DNA of 54,982 nucleotides from Carboxydothermus islandicus (GTDB taxonomy: Bacteria > Bacillota > Z-2901 > Carboxydothermales > Carboxydothermaceae): NCBI RefSeq assembly GCF_001950325.1, contig NZ_BDJL01000010.1:1-54982 (forward strand), read 5' to 3'. The translations under genes and the position numbers were made by a program. Shown in pieces: positions 43,280 through 51,590 of this stretch. The notes below the pieces were generated by a model, which saw nothing but the letters and a program-made list of their open reading frames with translations, ran no database searches and was not told the origin of the DNA. Numbering within the stretch: the stretch's first letter is position 1; the number at the start of each line of letters is the position of its first letter.

Positions 43280-44212
43280 TTATCCCTCCCAGATCCCTTC
43301 AGGTTTTAGCAAAAAATCAATCTTTTCTTTAACCTTGCTTCCTGGCATAAAACTGGGGTATAAAATAATTTTATTACCAAAACGTTTTATGCCTCCACTA
43401 TCTTCCGTATACCGCTGTTCCAGTACTTCCACTTTGCCTTTTAATTTTTCATGCACACCATTTTTTAAATGCACATGGGCAAAGATCGTCTGATCAGCAT
43501 CCATCGTAATAACCGGCTCTTCTTTAGTAGTATCTATTTCTACTTTTTTCAGGTCAAAAAATTCAAATTTATTATCTCTATTTTTCTCTACTTTATAAAC
43601 CTCCGAATTAATTAACTTTCCCCAGCCGTATTTTCGCTCCCCACCCACATAAATTACTTCCAGTAACCTGGCTAAATCCTCCTTTGCTATTACATCATCT
43701 CTTATAAAGAGGTAGCCGGTAAAATAAACTTTCTGGCAGGCCGGACTGCGTGTTCGCGGACAAATATATTCTATCTGATAAAGAGAACCTTCCCGGGCGG
43801 ACCGTAACTCATAATCAATTGAGGTATGGGCACTGGCGTTTAAAAAAGTATATTCAAACTCTTCGCGAGAAATTTGTTTCGTGCCAGCTTGCCATTCCAG
43901 TCCCTTTTTCGATAAAGCCGGAAGGTACACCGTTTTCCCTTGTTTGCATTGACCGTCTTTTTCACAAAGCATCGGGTAAAAATAGGTTGCCCTAAAATAT
44001 TTTTTTAGCCACTGGAATCTTGCCGCATAGGGATTTTCTATGCCTTCCGCATTTTCTCCGATCCCCAGTTCCACTCCTCTAACCGCCAGAGCCGCCAGAA
44101 TTTGATTGGCAGGGATATACGGCCGGGTCTGCCAGAGGTTCCCAATTCGTTTCCAGCCAATATGCACCGGACTTCCTACCAGGAAACTTACCTCATAAAT
44201 AGTCCAGCTCAC
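43280..44212 (-). CDS. RAMP-superfamily protein, Cmr3/Cas5-like
   Basis: 310 residues. The N-terminus (YEVSFLVGSPVHIGWKRIG, then YIPANQILAALA) is the first RAMP strand and glycine-containing loop. The C-terminal VGGERKYGWGKL is the G-rich loop seen in Cas5-like Cmr3/Csm4/Csx10. In type III complexes this subunit holds the crRNA 5' handle next to Cas10. I cannot separate Cmr3 from a Csx10-like protein by eye. The GTG start overlaps the cmr5 stop (TAGTG). Last gene of the effector operon; array 1 follows. Confidence 0.7.
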   Translation of the reverse strand: MSWTIYEVSFLVGSPVHIGWKRIGNLWQTRPYIPANQILAALAVRGVELGIGENAEGIENPYAARFQWLKKYFRATYFYPMLCEKDGQCKQGKTVYLPALSKKGLEWQAGTKQISREEFEYTFLNASAHTSIDYELRSAREGSLYQIEYICPRTRSPACQKVYFTGYLFIRDDVIAKEDLARLLEVIYVGGERKYGWGKLINSEVYKVEKNRDNKFEFFDLKKVEIDTTKEEPVITMDADQTIFAHVHLKNGVHEKLKGKVEVLEQRYTEDSGGIKRFGNKIILYPSFMPGSKVKEKIDFLLKPEGIWEG

Positions 44213-44679
44213 TACCTTTCACCATCCCCACTTTTTTCCCCGGCAATCTCTACCTCTTTGGCATCTGCCGTATAGCGAGCATAGGTTAACGAGCGTAAAA
44301 GATATTCCCGAAACAGCATCAATTTAAAAATATTACTCCTCGTAACCTTATTAATAAACTCCAATACTTTTTGCTGGTTATCGATACCATTTTCTTGCAC
44401 CCAGTCGTTTTCCGGAAGGAAAAGCAACTCTCTCTCGTCTTTTTCTTTAAGCAAAAGGCCTTTGATAATTGCCCGGTAAGGGTCATGCTTTCCTTCACTT
44501 TGCTTATTTCTTTTGGCCAGTAAAAATAGAAATAAGGCATTAACTCCGCTTTCCTGAAGAATACCTAAACTCTTATTAATACAGTTCTTAAGCTCTTTGA
44601 GGTCTTTATCATTTTTCCCCGGAAAATCATTTACTATTTTCTGCCCGGTCTTAGCGGCAATAAAATCAAGATTTTGCAT
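44212..44679 (-). CDS. cmr5: Cmr5-like small subunit (Cas11)
   Basis: 155 residues, all-helical in appearance and without catalytic motifs, with LKELKNCINKSLGILQESGVNALFLFLLAKR resembling the Cmr5 helical core (split in two helices). Small subunits line the belly of the type III complex and contact target RNA. The assignment rests on size, helical content and position between cmr4 and a RAMP gene. It overlaps cmr4 by 14 nt and the next gene by 1 nt. Confidence 0.75.
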   Translation of the reverse strand: MQNLDFIAAKTGQKIVNDFPGKNDKDLKELKNCINKSLGILQESGVNALFLFLLAKRNKQSEGKHDPYRAIIKGLLLKEKDERELLFLPENDWVQENGIDNQQKVLEFINKVTRSNIFKLMLFREYLLRSLTYARYTADAKEVEIAGEKSGDGER

Positions 44680-45745
44680 CTTCGTTCACCTCCGGAGTGC
44701 TACCCAGCAGCTTAACCCGGCCAAATCCGCGGGTATTCATACCGCCCACACCTAAAAACTCCATCATCTTAAGACCGGTCTTCACCACATCAATTGGCTT
44801 GTTCCATGGTTCTGGAAGTTCTTCATTGGTATCTATTTCGTTCCGCTTAAACTTGTATTTAACGGGAAAAGGCGAATCACTGGCATTGACATTCCGATAG
44901 TCGTTTTCTACTACATCCAGCCAAAAGATCGTCCCGCGGGGAATTGCTTCGTAGGTAAAAAGGGCCCCTTCTCGGGCCGCCCCGGTCGAAGGATCAATAC
45001 TTACCGACGTCCGTACTTCCAGATTGGAATTAACCACCAGGCTAAAAATACTATCGGGAACAACAATTATTTTAGGTTTTACATGTTCCGGAAGTTTACT
45101 TGTGATGTCTTTCCATTTTTCATTTTCCTCTAAAAGCTTATCTAATTTTTTATGGTCTGGATTAATTTTGACCATTAACCAGCCAAGGTTTAAGTACTCA
45201 AAACCGTTAAATTCATTTCCTGCCAGCACTTCAATTTCCTGTGAATTGGCTTTAACCTCTTTTGCCAAATCATCTATTTTAAAGTTAGCTATTACATCGC
45301 TTAACACTTCCGGGCTGGTAAGCCACACCGGCCCCGCCATTGAACTAACCGGGAAAAGCAGCAGCCGGGCATCAAAAATCCGCACTGTTCCGGCCATGGC
45401 CACCGTTTCTTCTCCTTTTTTATCCGTTTCTTTTCCTTTTTTAATATTTAAACTACCAAAGGTATAGCAAATGGGACATTGGGGATCGCCACAGTGCCCA
45501 TCACCGGAAGCATCTTTAATTCCCTGGCCGGCACAAACAATTTTCCCATAGGTGAGGGCACTGTAATAACGGGCCGCCCCGGAAATTCCCGTCCCGGGCA
45601 ATTTGGGTAAATTGGTGCCCGGCTCCCGCACTATAGACAGATCCACCCGTCCTAAACGATAACCTCCGGTTCCTACGTGGATTGGATCAAGGGCTTGCAG
45701 TAAAAAACGATAAGGTTCATAGGGGTTTTTCTTTACTTTAGTCAT
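44666..45745 (-). CDS. cmr4: Cmr4-like Cas7 backbone subunit with conserved catalytic Asp
   Basis: 359 residues. The N-terminus has PIHVGTGGYRLGRVDLSIVR, then LPKLPGTGISGAARYYSAL, the same order as Cmr4. D35 in GRVDLSIVR lies where Cmr4 has its target-RNA cleaving Asp, so backbone cleavage is probably intact. A Cys-rich insert (CAGQG and CGDPQCPICYTFGS) may bind zinc. The C-terminus GVGGMNTRGFGRV is the RAMP G-loop. The ATG follows GAGGAGG by seven bases; a TTG just before it is possible. Confidence 0.87.
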   Translation of the reverse strand: MTKVKKNPYEPYRFLLQALDPIHVGTGGYRLGRVDLSIVREPGTNLPKLPGTGISGAARYYSALTYGKIVCAGQGIKDASGDGHCGDPQCPICYTFGSLNIKKGKETDKKGEETVAMAGTVRIFDARLLLFPVSSMAGPVWLTSPEVLSDVIANFKIDDLAKEVKANSQEIEVLAGNEFNGFEYLNLGWLMVKINPDHKKLDKLLEENEKWKDITSKLPEHVKPKIIVVPDSIFSLVVNSNLEVRTSVSIDPSTGAAREGALFTYEAIPRGTIFWLDVVENDYRNVNASDSPFPVKYKFKRNEIDTNEELPEPWNKPIDVVKTGLKMMEFLGVGGMNTRGFGRVKLLGSTPEVNEDAKS

Positions 45746-45768
45746 CAAACATCCTCCTCACCTTTACC

Positions 45769-48700
45769 TTAATTTTTTTCCTTTACCGGTTCTTCCTTCA
45801 AAATGCTCAAATAAAGTTCCAGCACATCAAACAAAATCCCTTTAACAGCAGCTTCTTTAAGTTTTGGATATTTTTTCTGATCTTTAAACCATCCCCCCTG
45901 GATTAAAGCACTTTCTACAAACTTTTCCCAGACACCGGATATTTCTTCCGACGCATTTTCAATCTGCCAATCCTGCCATTTTTCTAAAAGCATTTGCCAG
46001 AGAAGATGAAGCTGGCGGCTACTTACATCCTTAACACCGCTTAACCCCTTCCAGAGCTCTTCCAGATAATCAATTTCCTCCAGAAAATAAGGCCGGTTTT
46101 TCTGGCCTTGCCGCAAGCCTTTTTCCCCATAAACCAGTTCAAAACGGCGACCGGCATGGTCAAGGAAGATAAAATCAAAAGTTGAAGGATAAAACTCAAT
46201 TTCATCCCCAATCTCAAGATCCATGACATGAACCCACTGCCCACCGTTTGAACACGGTTCCTTCATCATCAAAGTCCGGCTACCCTGGATCGAGTTTACC
46301 TTAACCCAGGGATACCAGATATCAAAGGTACAATTATTCCCTGCAGTGGTCGGCATCCGCCAGGAAATTTCTTTTTCAAGGTCTGCATCGTTTAATTTTA
46401 AAGTTAGTTCTACCATTGCCGGCCAAACTTTCTGTTGAGGATGGGCTAAATAATAATTACTTTCAGAATTAAATAAACAACTACAGCCATAATCGTTTTT
46501 CTTAACAATTTTCCACCGCTTTGGTCCTTTTGTCTCCAGACCTTTTAAAAGACGCCAACCCGCATCCAGCACCACACTTAATGGGGTATGTCGGGCAAAA
46601 AAGACCACTCCTAAAGTTAATGGCAGACGCCCCCTTACTTTTCCCATTTCTTTTTCATATTTTTCCTTGATTCCTTTGACGAAGGAGAGAGCTTTTTGGG
46701 CCGGAACTAAAACGGCAAAAACCCGCGGCTCCGCTAATACTGGAATGACCGGTAAATACGTATCCGGTGCAATTTGCACCGATTTAATCGTAATCTGGTT
46801 TCCCTTCGTTTTTCTCGGTTGGCCATAGGACGAAGGTTCCAGGAGCTCAACCGCTTTATTTACTAATTCTTTTTGCAAAAATTCGGAAGCCTCCGCCGGC
46901 GACTGCCAGATTTTTTTAGACGCCCCTAAATTTTTGGCAATGTACCTTAAATTTTCAACAGAAATAAACCTGGCATTTTGGGGATTTAAGCACACCACCC
47001 CCATTTGGGTACCCGAAATCTTTAGTTCATAGGCTCTATGGCTTTGCAGTTCACTATTTATTCCTTCTAACTCTATCAATAACCGCCGCTCCCACTCTTC
47101 CTTTTTGATAACCCCGGAGGCTAAGGAATTAAGAAGGCTTTCTTTCCACTTATGCAAGTCTGGAAAATCTTTTTCTACCGGTGCTATCTCCCGCCAGAAA
47201 TTAGCAGTAGTTTCCCATATCCGGCGAAAACGCGCGAAGGAATCGGAGGAGGTAGCTTGAATATTTTTTATCGTTTTTATCGTTTTATATAATTCCGAAG
47301 CTGTAATTAAGTCAATGTTACCAGGATATACCAAATTCTCCAGCATCTTTTCCACGCCAAATTTCCCTACAATCAAAGCCACCCGTCCGTTAACGTCCGC
47401 CGTTTCATCTATCCAGATGGTGCTAAAAAGCTTCTTATCCAACCAATCTTTGGCAATAGATTCCCGTTCGTGCAGGCAAACACAGCAGCTTTTATTTTTA
47501 ATGGCTAATTCCTTAAGTTTTTCATCTTCGGGCTTTAAACCGCCGCCAATCGGCCGCACGCCACAATAGGGGCAAACATCCATTTTAGGCTCATTTTCTT
47601 CAGAAAATGCTTCCGCTACCGGATTGGCCATCGGCGTTTTTTTAATTAAATTTTCCACCTCATCTCCTATATACTTAACTTTAGTATTAGATTCATTTTT
47701 GTCCTCTTTACAGTTGTTATTTTTACATTCTGGATGGTTGTGGAATTCATCTTGCGAAAGTTCTAACTCCGGTTCAAACCCGTACACTTCGGGTAATGTT
47801 AAATCATTATTTTGGTTTTTGTTTTTAATTTCAATTTTTAATAAGTTTAAAAAGTTTGTATAATCTTTTTTATCTTTTTCCCAGTTGGGGAAAATGTAAA
47901 TACTGCCATTTTCATCCCGGTAGATTTCGGTAGCTACCGGATACTCTTCTTCCACCAAGAATTTAATTTTATCCAGGTATTCCTCCAACTTCCGCTGCCG
48001 CACCCGCAGATCCGCTACACTCACCGCACCGCTTAAAAAATCCAAACCATCGAGCCCAACCCGCCAGAGGCGCCAGCGAGGATGATTAACACTTTGCCAA
48101 TTAGCGAGATCTTCATGACTTAAATTTTTACCTTTACAACTCCAGATGCCAGCTTTAAAAAAAGCCATTGCGGTATGACCGATATCCCAGACGGTAACAT
48201 CGTTTATCCCCCTCCGGGTATCGGCAGGAACCTGCCGGAATAACGGTTCGATTTCCTTCATAAATTCGGTTAAAGAAAATTTGTCCGCCGCATCGCCTAA
48301 AAACTTTTGAATTAACTCCTCCACTTTAGCTTGAATTAAGTCATATTCCTCAAGATCCGGCGCAAGTTTCTCAAAGCCAAGAGGCGTTGCCAGATACAAC
48401 GGAAGCTGCTGCTGCAACTCAAAGATTTTATCCTTCTCTCCACCGGAAGCCCCGTGATGGCAACGGTTCATTAGATGGGTTAAGCGCGAACCGTTTGGAA
48501 AAAATTTTTCAGTAAAAATTTTATAATATTTATAAAATTGAAACGGTCTTAAACCTAAAAATTCAATTAAATCGCCAATTAGATACTCTCGGTCAGTAAA
48601 GGGGGCAGGCAACTCCTCAATTTTTTGGGAGAGAGCTTTTTTGGTTTTTATATCAAACACTTGCTCGGTTAGATCATTGGCCCCGCCAAGTTTTGAAAGA

Positions 48701-48918
48701 TTTATATTTTTATTACCTGCTGTTTGCTGAAATAATTTTTTTTCCGTTTGGTACTTGTTATTTATTAGCCCAATAATATTTTGATAATAATAAGTATTTT
48801 GCCCTAGATGATTTAATTGCATTTCCACAAACCGCCGGCTTACCTTGCCTAAATTATGTAAAAGCGCACCGGCACAGGCTAAAAGAACTCCCTTTCGGTA
48901 TTTAATTACATCATTCAT
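45769..48918 (-). CDS. cas10: Large type III Cas10 subunit, Csx11/III-C-like, palm motif lost
   Basis: 1049 residues. The N-terminal HD region reads GALLHNLGKVS (H21-N22 where HD is usual), with a later RCHHGAS. A zinc-finger-like CPYCG...CCVC lies at about 446-480. The first palm region reads GRVALIVGKFGVEKML, as in Csx11, and the second reads PVLAEPRVFAVLVPAQKAL at about 725-740, where Cas10 has GGDD before the same ALLP-x-x-KAL pattern. All four GGDD residues are absent here and elsewhere in the protein. This matches type III-C, in which cyclase activity is lost. The start overlaps the preceding RAMP gene by 8 nt. Confidence 0.85.
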   Translation of the reverse strand: MNDVIKYRKGVLLACAGALLHNLGKVSRRFVEMQLNHLGQNTYYYQNIIGLINNKYQTEKKLFQQTAGNKNINLSKLGGANDLTEQVFDIKTKKALSQKIEELPAPFTDREYLIGDLIEFLGLRPFQFYKYYKIFTEKFFPNGSRLTHLMNRCHHGASGGEKDKIFELQQQLPLYLATPLGFEKLAPDLEEYDLIQAKVEELIQKFLGDAADKFSLTEFMKEIEPLFRQVPADTRRGINDVTVWDIGHTAMAFFKAGIWSCKGKNLSHEDLANWQSVNHPRWRLWRVGLDGLDFLSGAVSVADLRVRQRKLEEYLDKIKFLVEEEYPVATEIYRDENGSIYIFPNWEKDKKDYTNFLNLLKIEIKNKNQNNDLTLPEVYGFEPELELSQDEFHNHPECKNNNCKEDKNESNTKVKYIGDEVENLIKKTPMANPVAEAFSEENEPKMDVCPYCGVRPIGGGLKPEDEKLKELAIKNKSCCVCLHERESIAKDWLDKKLFSTIWIDETADVNGRVALIVGKFGVEKMLENLVYPGNIDLITASELYKTIKTIKNIQATSSDSFARFRRIWETTANFWREIAPVEKDFPDLHKWKESLLNSLASGVIKKEEWERRLLIELEGINSELQSHRAYELKISGTQMGVVCLNPQNARFISVENLRYIAKNLGASKKIWQSPAEASEFLQKELVNKAVELLEPSSYGQPRKTKGNQITIKSVQIAPDTYLPVIPVLAEPRVFAVLVPAQKALSFVKGIKEKYEKEMGKVRGRLPLTLGVVFFARHTPLSVVLDAGWRLLKGLETKGPKRWKIVKKNDYGCSCLFNSESNYYLAHPQQKVWPAMVELTLKLNDADLEKEISWRMPTTAGNNCTFDIWYPWVKVNSIQGSRTLMMKEPCSNGGQWVHVMDLEIGDEIEFYPSTFDFIFLDHAGRRFELVYGEKGLRQGQKNRPYFLEEIDYLEELWKGLSGVKDVSSRQLHLLWQMLLEKWQDWQIENASEEISGVWEKFVESALIQGGWFKDQKKYPKLKEAAVKGILFDVLELYLSILKEEPVKEKN

Positions 48919-50056
48919 TCCTTCCCCCTCCTTCCGACCAATCTTCAGCGAAAGTTTTTAAATCATTGGCTTGTTTTAATAGTTCAGCAAAATTTTCAAA
49001 CATTCTTCCCGATTTCAAACTTTGTGTTGCAGACGGTAATTTCACCGCCAACTTTCCTTTTAATACTTCAGCCAGGCCAAAGCCGCTGGAAGTTTTGGCG
49101 CCAAAACCAAATTCGGTAAACAAATATTTTAGTCCTTCAGCCACCAGGGAAAGGTCTTCGGCCATTTCCCGTGCCGTTTCCGTTTCTTTCCCACCTATCC
49201 GGTCAAAGGGAACATACAGCAGACTAAAATTGCCGCTGGCACCCTCCGGGACTATTTCAAAATATATCGGTTGAGTCCCCGCACCGCTTTCCCGGTCGTG
49301 AGGATTAATTACTGTCAAGCCCATTTTTTGAAAAAAGGTGGGATAAAACATTAACCGTCCGCGCCGGTGGCCGTCGTTTAAAAGTTGTTTTAATCTCTCC
49401 CGGTACCTTATAGCCAGCTCTTTTCCTCCAATTTGGTCTAAAAAACTTTCAAAATTTTCTTTTTCCTCCCCGTCGACCTCTTGCTCGTTTCCGAAAAGAC
49501 GTACCAAGCCAAGCCGCCGCTGCAAAAATTTCTCTTCCTCGTCGCTTTGATTATGCCACCAGTCGGCCAGCAATCGCACCATCGCTGCATGTAATGTCCC
49601 CTTCCACTGGCCCGGCGCAATATACGGTATTTTATAAACCCAATCCTTGCGTAGGGGATTATCGATAACGTATAAATTGGTATCATCTCTGGAAAAATAC
49701 GGCTTTTTCATGGTAAAGGTAAGGGTGATGGCAAAACTAAAAGGTGGAAGCCAGGCTTTTAACTGCAGTTCCTGGAACATATGCCCGGGATCAAAGATTT
49801 CTGATACTTGATTAAAATATTCATCGGGAATCGCAAATTCTCGAAGTAGGCTATTATGGTAAAAACTTAAAATACTATCTCTATACTTTTTTACTTCTCC
49901 AACACTTTCATACGCATAACGCAAGATACTGGCAATTTCGAAATCTTTAAACCAGTGCTGTTTTTTTCCGCCGCTCTTAAACCCGAAAATTTTTCTCTCA
50001 TCATTCTGCTTATTTTCAATGATATAATCACTGTATTCCATTATCTTATTGCTCAT
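48911..50056 (-). CDS. RAMP-superfamily protein, Cmr6-like
   Basis: 381 residues. The central IPYIAPGQWKGTLHAAMVRLL is the RAMP glycine-loop/helix unit (compare IPGSSIKGALR in Cmr proteins). The C-terminal LFTEFGFGAKTSSGFGLAEV equals the GIGAKTSxGYG end of Cmr6. A long N-terminal extension (about 1-100) is unusual. Cmr6 caps the backbone at the 3' side of the crRNA. AAGGAGG lies eight bases before the ATG, with a small hairpin just upstream. A 183-nt gap separates it from cmr1, so a second promoter may exist. Confidence 0.75.
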   Translation of the reverse strand: MSNKIMEYSDYIIENKQNDERKIFGFKSGGKKQHWFKDFEIASILRYAYESVGEVKKYRDSILSFYHNSLLREFAIPDEYFNQVSEIFDPGHMFQELQLKAWLPPFSFAITLTFTMKKPYFSRDDTNLYVIDNPLRKDWVYKIPYIAPGQWKGTLHAAMVRLLADWWHNQSDEEEKFLQRRLGLVRLFGNEQEVDGEEKENFESFLDQIGGKELAIRYRERLKQLLNDGHRRGRLMFYPTFFQKMGLTVINPHDRESGAGTQPIYFEIVPEGASGNFSLLYVPFDRIGGKETETAREMAEDLSLVAEGLKYLFTEFGFGAKTSSGFGLAEVLKGKLAVKLPSATQSLKSGRMFENFAELLKQANDLKTFAEDWSEGGGRNE

Positions 50057-50071
50057 CGATTTATCCTCCTT

Positions 50072-50097
50072 AGCGAGGCTTTTAAAAAATTCTCGCT
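50072..50097 (-). other. Small hairpin just before the ribosome site of the Cmr6-like gene
   Basis: Minus-strand AGCGAG and CTCGCT flank a 14-base loop and are followed at once by AAGGAGG. It could limit read-through from cmr1 or modulate translation of the cas10 operon. The rest of the 50057-50239 gap is A/T-rich and shows nothing else I recognise. Confidence 0.4.
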
Positions 50098-50239
50098 GGT
50101 AATAAACCTCATAACATTGTCATAAAATATCATTTTTTTTTGCGTTTTAAGCATTTTTTAAGAAATGCATAATTTTAACTTATTATTTTAGGAAGCAGAT
50201 TTTAAAATTAGCCTTGACTTCCACTGAAATTGTAAAAAC

Positions 50240-51562
50240 CTAACCTATTTCCAGCAAACGTTCTAAAAATTTTTTACCGTCTTCATTGCTTTCTTTTTCT
50301 CGCCATTCAATTGATGAGATATTGAGAAACCCAATTTTTTTCCACAATTCCCCATTATCTCTTTCCATCCAATTCTTTAAATTATCAAGAACCGTATCTC
50401 TTCGAATCTTACCTGGTAATTCTTTTGGAATCCATCCCCAAATTCGCATTTCATACTCATTTTCTCCAACTTTATATGCATGTGAAACATTTATTAATGA
50501 TTTATATCGTTCCATTTTTATTTTTTTATTTTTTAATTTTTCACCACTTCCCTTACAAGAAGTACATAATTCATATGGTTTTCCGTTACAATTTTGATGT
50601 TCTCTTTTCTTAGGGTTATGATCCCATCTTTTATTACAATTGCTACAATAATAAATAATTTTCCCATAATCGAGATCATGGTACGAACCATTTATAACCC
50701 CAAGTAATCGCCACCTGGCAGTTGCATTGGGCTGATTGTTAAATAATAATTTTTCCCGCAATAACCCCCGTAAATAATACCTAACAACAGGGGCTATGGG
50801 AATAAAATTTTTGTTCAAGTAATCTTCAAGATTACCAGAATACCGAATATTATTTTGAGCAAAAATTTTTTCCACTTTGTCAATCTTAAATCGAATTTTA
50901 CTAAAAAAGAACTCATCTATACGTGGTAAATTAGCTTTTTTCGGGTAATTATTATTGTTCGAGTGCTTAGTATTAATAATCGAGTCCAGTGCTGAAAGCA
51001 CTGTTTGCTGGTCAAATTTGCTATCACTATTTACTACACCGTATCCTTGTTGAGTTTTAGCGCCTAATCCTCCCCAGTCATTAATAAGCTTAATAATTAA
51101 GTTTAATTTTTGTAAAATTTGTTCTTGGTTAGAGACAAAATGATTTGGTTCAATTGTTAGCATCCCTTTTTTAAAAAATAATCCTCCTTTATAAAACCAC
51201 CCTTTATTGTTTTCTATTCTTATTTTTAATTCTTTATTAAAAAATAAATCATTACTTTCTTTATCAAAATTAAAATTTAATTTAAAAGCTCTTTTCCAGC
51301 CGGTAGCGCCAAATACCCGGCACACATCACACAAACCAGCCTCGGCCAGATTTTTATTTTTTTTAAATTTTTCCGCATTAAAATTGCAGGTTTTTTCCGT
51401 TGGGTCACAGGCCCAACCTCCCAATCCCCGGACTACCACTTCATACCACCAGCGCAGCGAACCTATAATCCCTGTTTCCTGGATTTTCTCACATTTTCCT
51501 TCCACACCACCGGTCCAAAGAGGAGTAAGTGTGGAAAGTTCAAGATTCAGTTTTTTCCCCAA
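50240..51562 (-). CDS. cmr1: Cmr1-like Cas7 subunit with a zinc ribbon
   Basis: 440 residues. The N-terminus has LSTLTPLWTGG, GIIGSLRWWYEVVVRGLGG and CDPT, then LCDVCRVFGATGWKRAF, the Cmr1 signature order. A zinc-ribbon-like insert (YCSNC and LCTSC) is at about 310-345. Cmr1 binds the 3' end of target/crRNA in the Cmr complex. The TTG start follows GGAGGGG. It is 28 nt downstream of the CorA-like gene and separated by 183 nt from the next RAMP. Confidence 0.88.
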   Translation of the reverse strand: MGKKLNLELSTLTPLWTGGVEGKCEKIQETGIIGSLRWWYEVVVRGLGGWACDPTEKTCNFNAEKFKKNKNLAEAGLCDVCRVFGATGWKRAFKLNFNFDKESNDLFFNKELKIRIENNKGWFYKGGLFFKKGMLTIEPNHFVSNQEQILQKLNLIIKLINDWGGLGAKTQQGYGVVNSDSKFDQQTVLSALDSIINTKHSNNNNYPKKANLPRIDEFFFSKIRFKIDKVEKIFAQNNIRYSGNLEDYLNKNFIPIAPVVRYYLRGLLREKLLFNNQPNATARWRLLGVINGSYHDLDYGKIIYYCSNCNKRWDHNPKKREHQNCNGKPYELCTSCKGSGEKLKNKKIKMERYKSLINVSHAYKVGENEYEMRIWGWIPKELPGKIRRDTVLDNLKNWMERDNGELWKKIGFLNISSIEWREKESNEDGKKFLERLLEIG

Positions 51563-51590
51563 AATAGCCCCTCCTTTAATCCCAAAAAGG

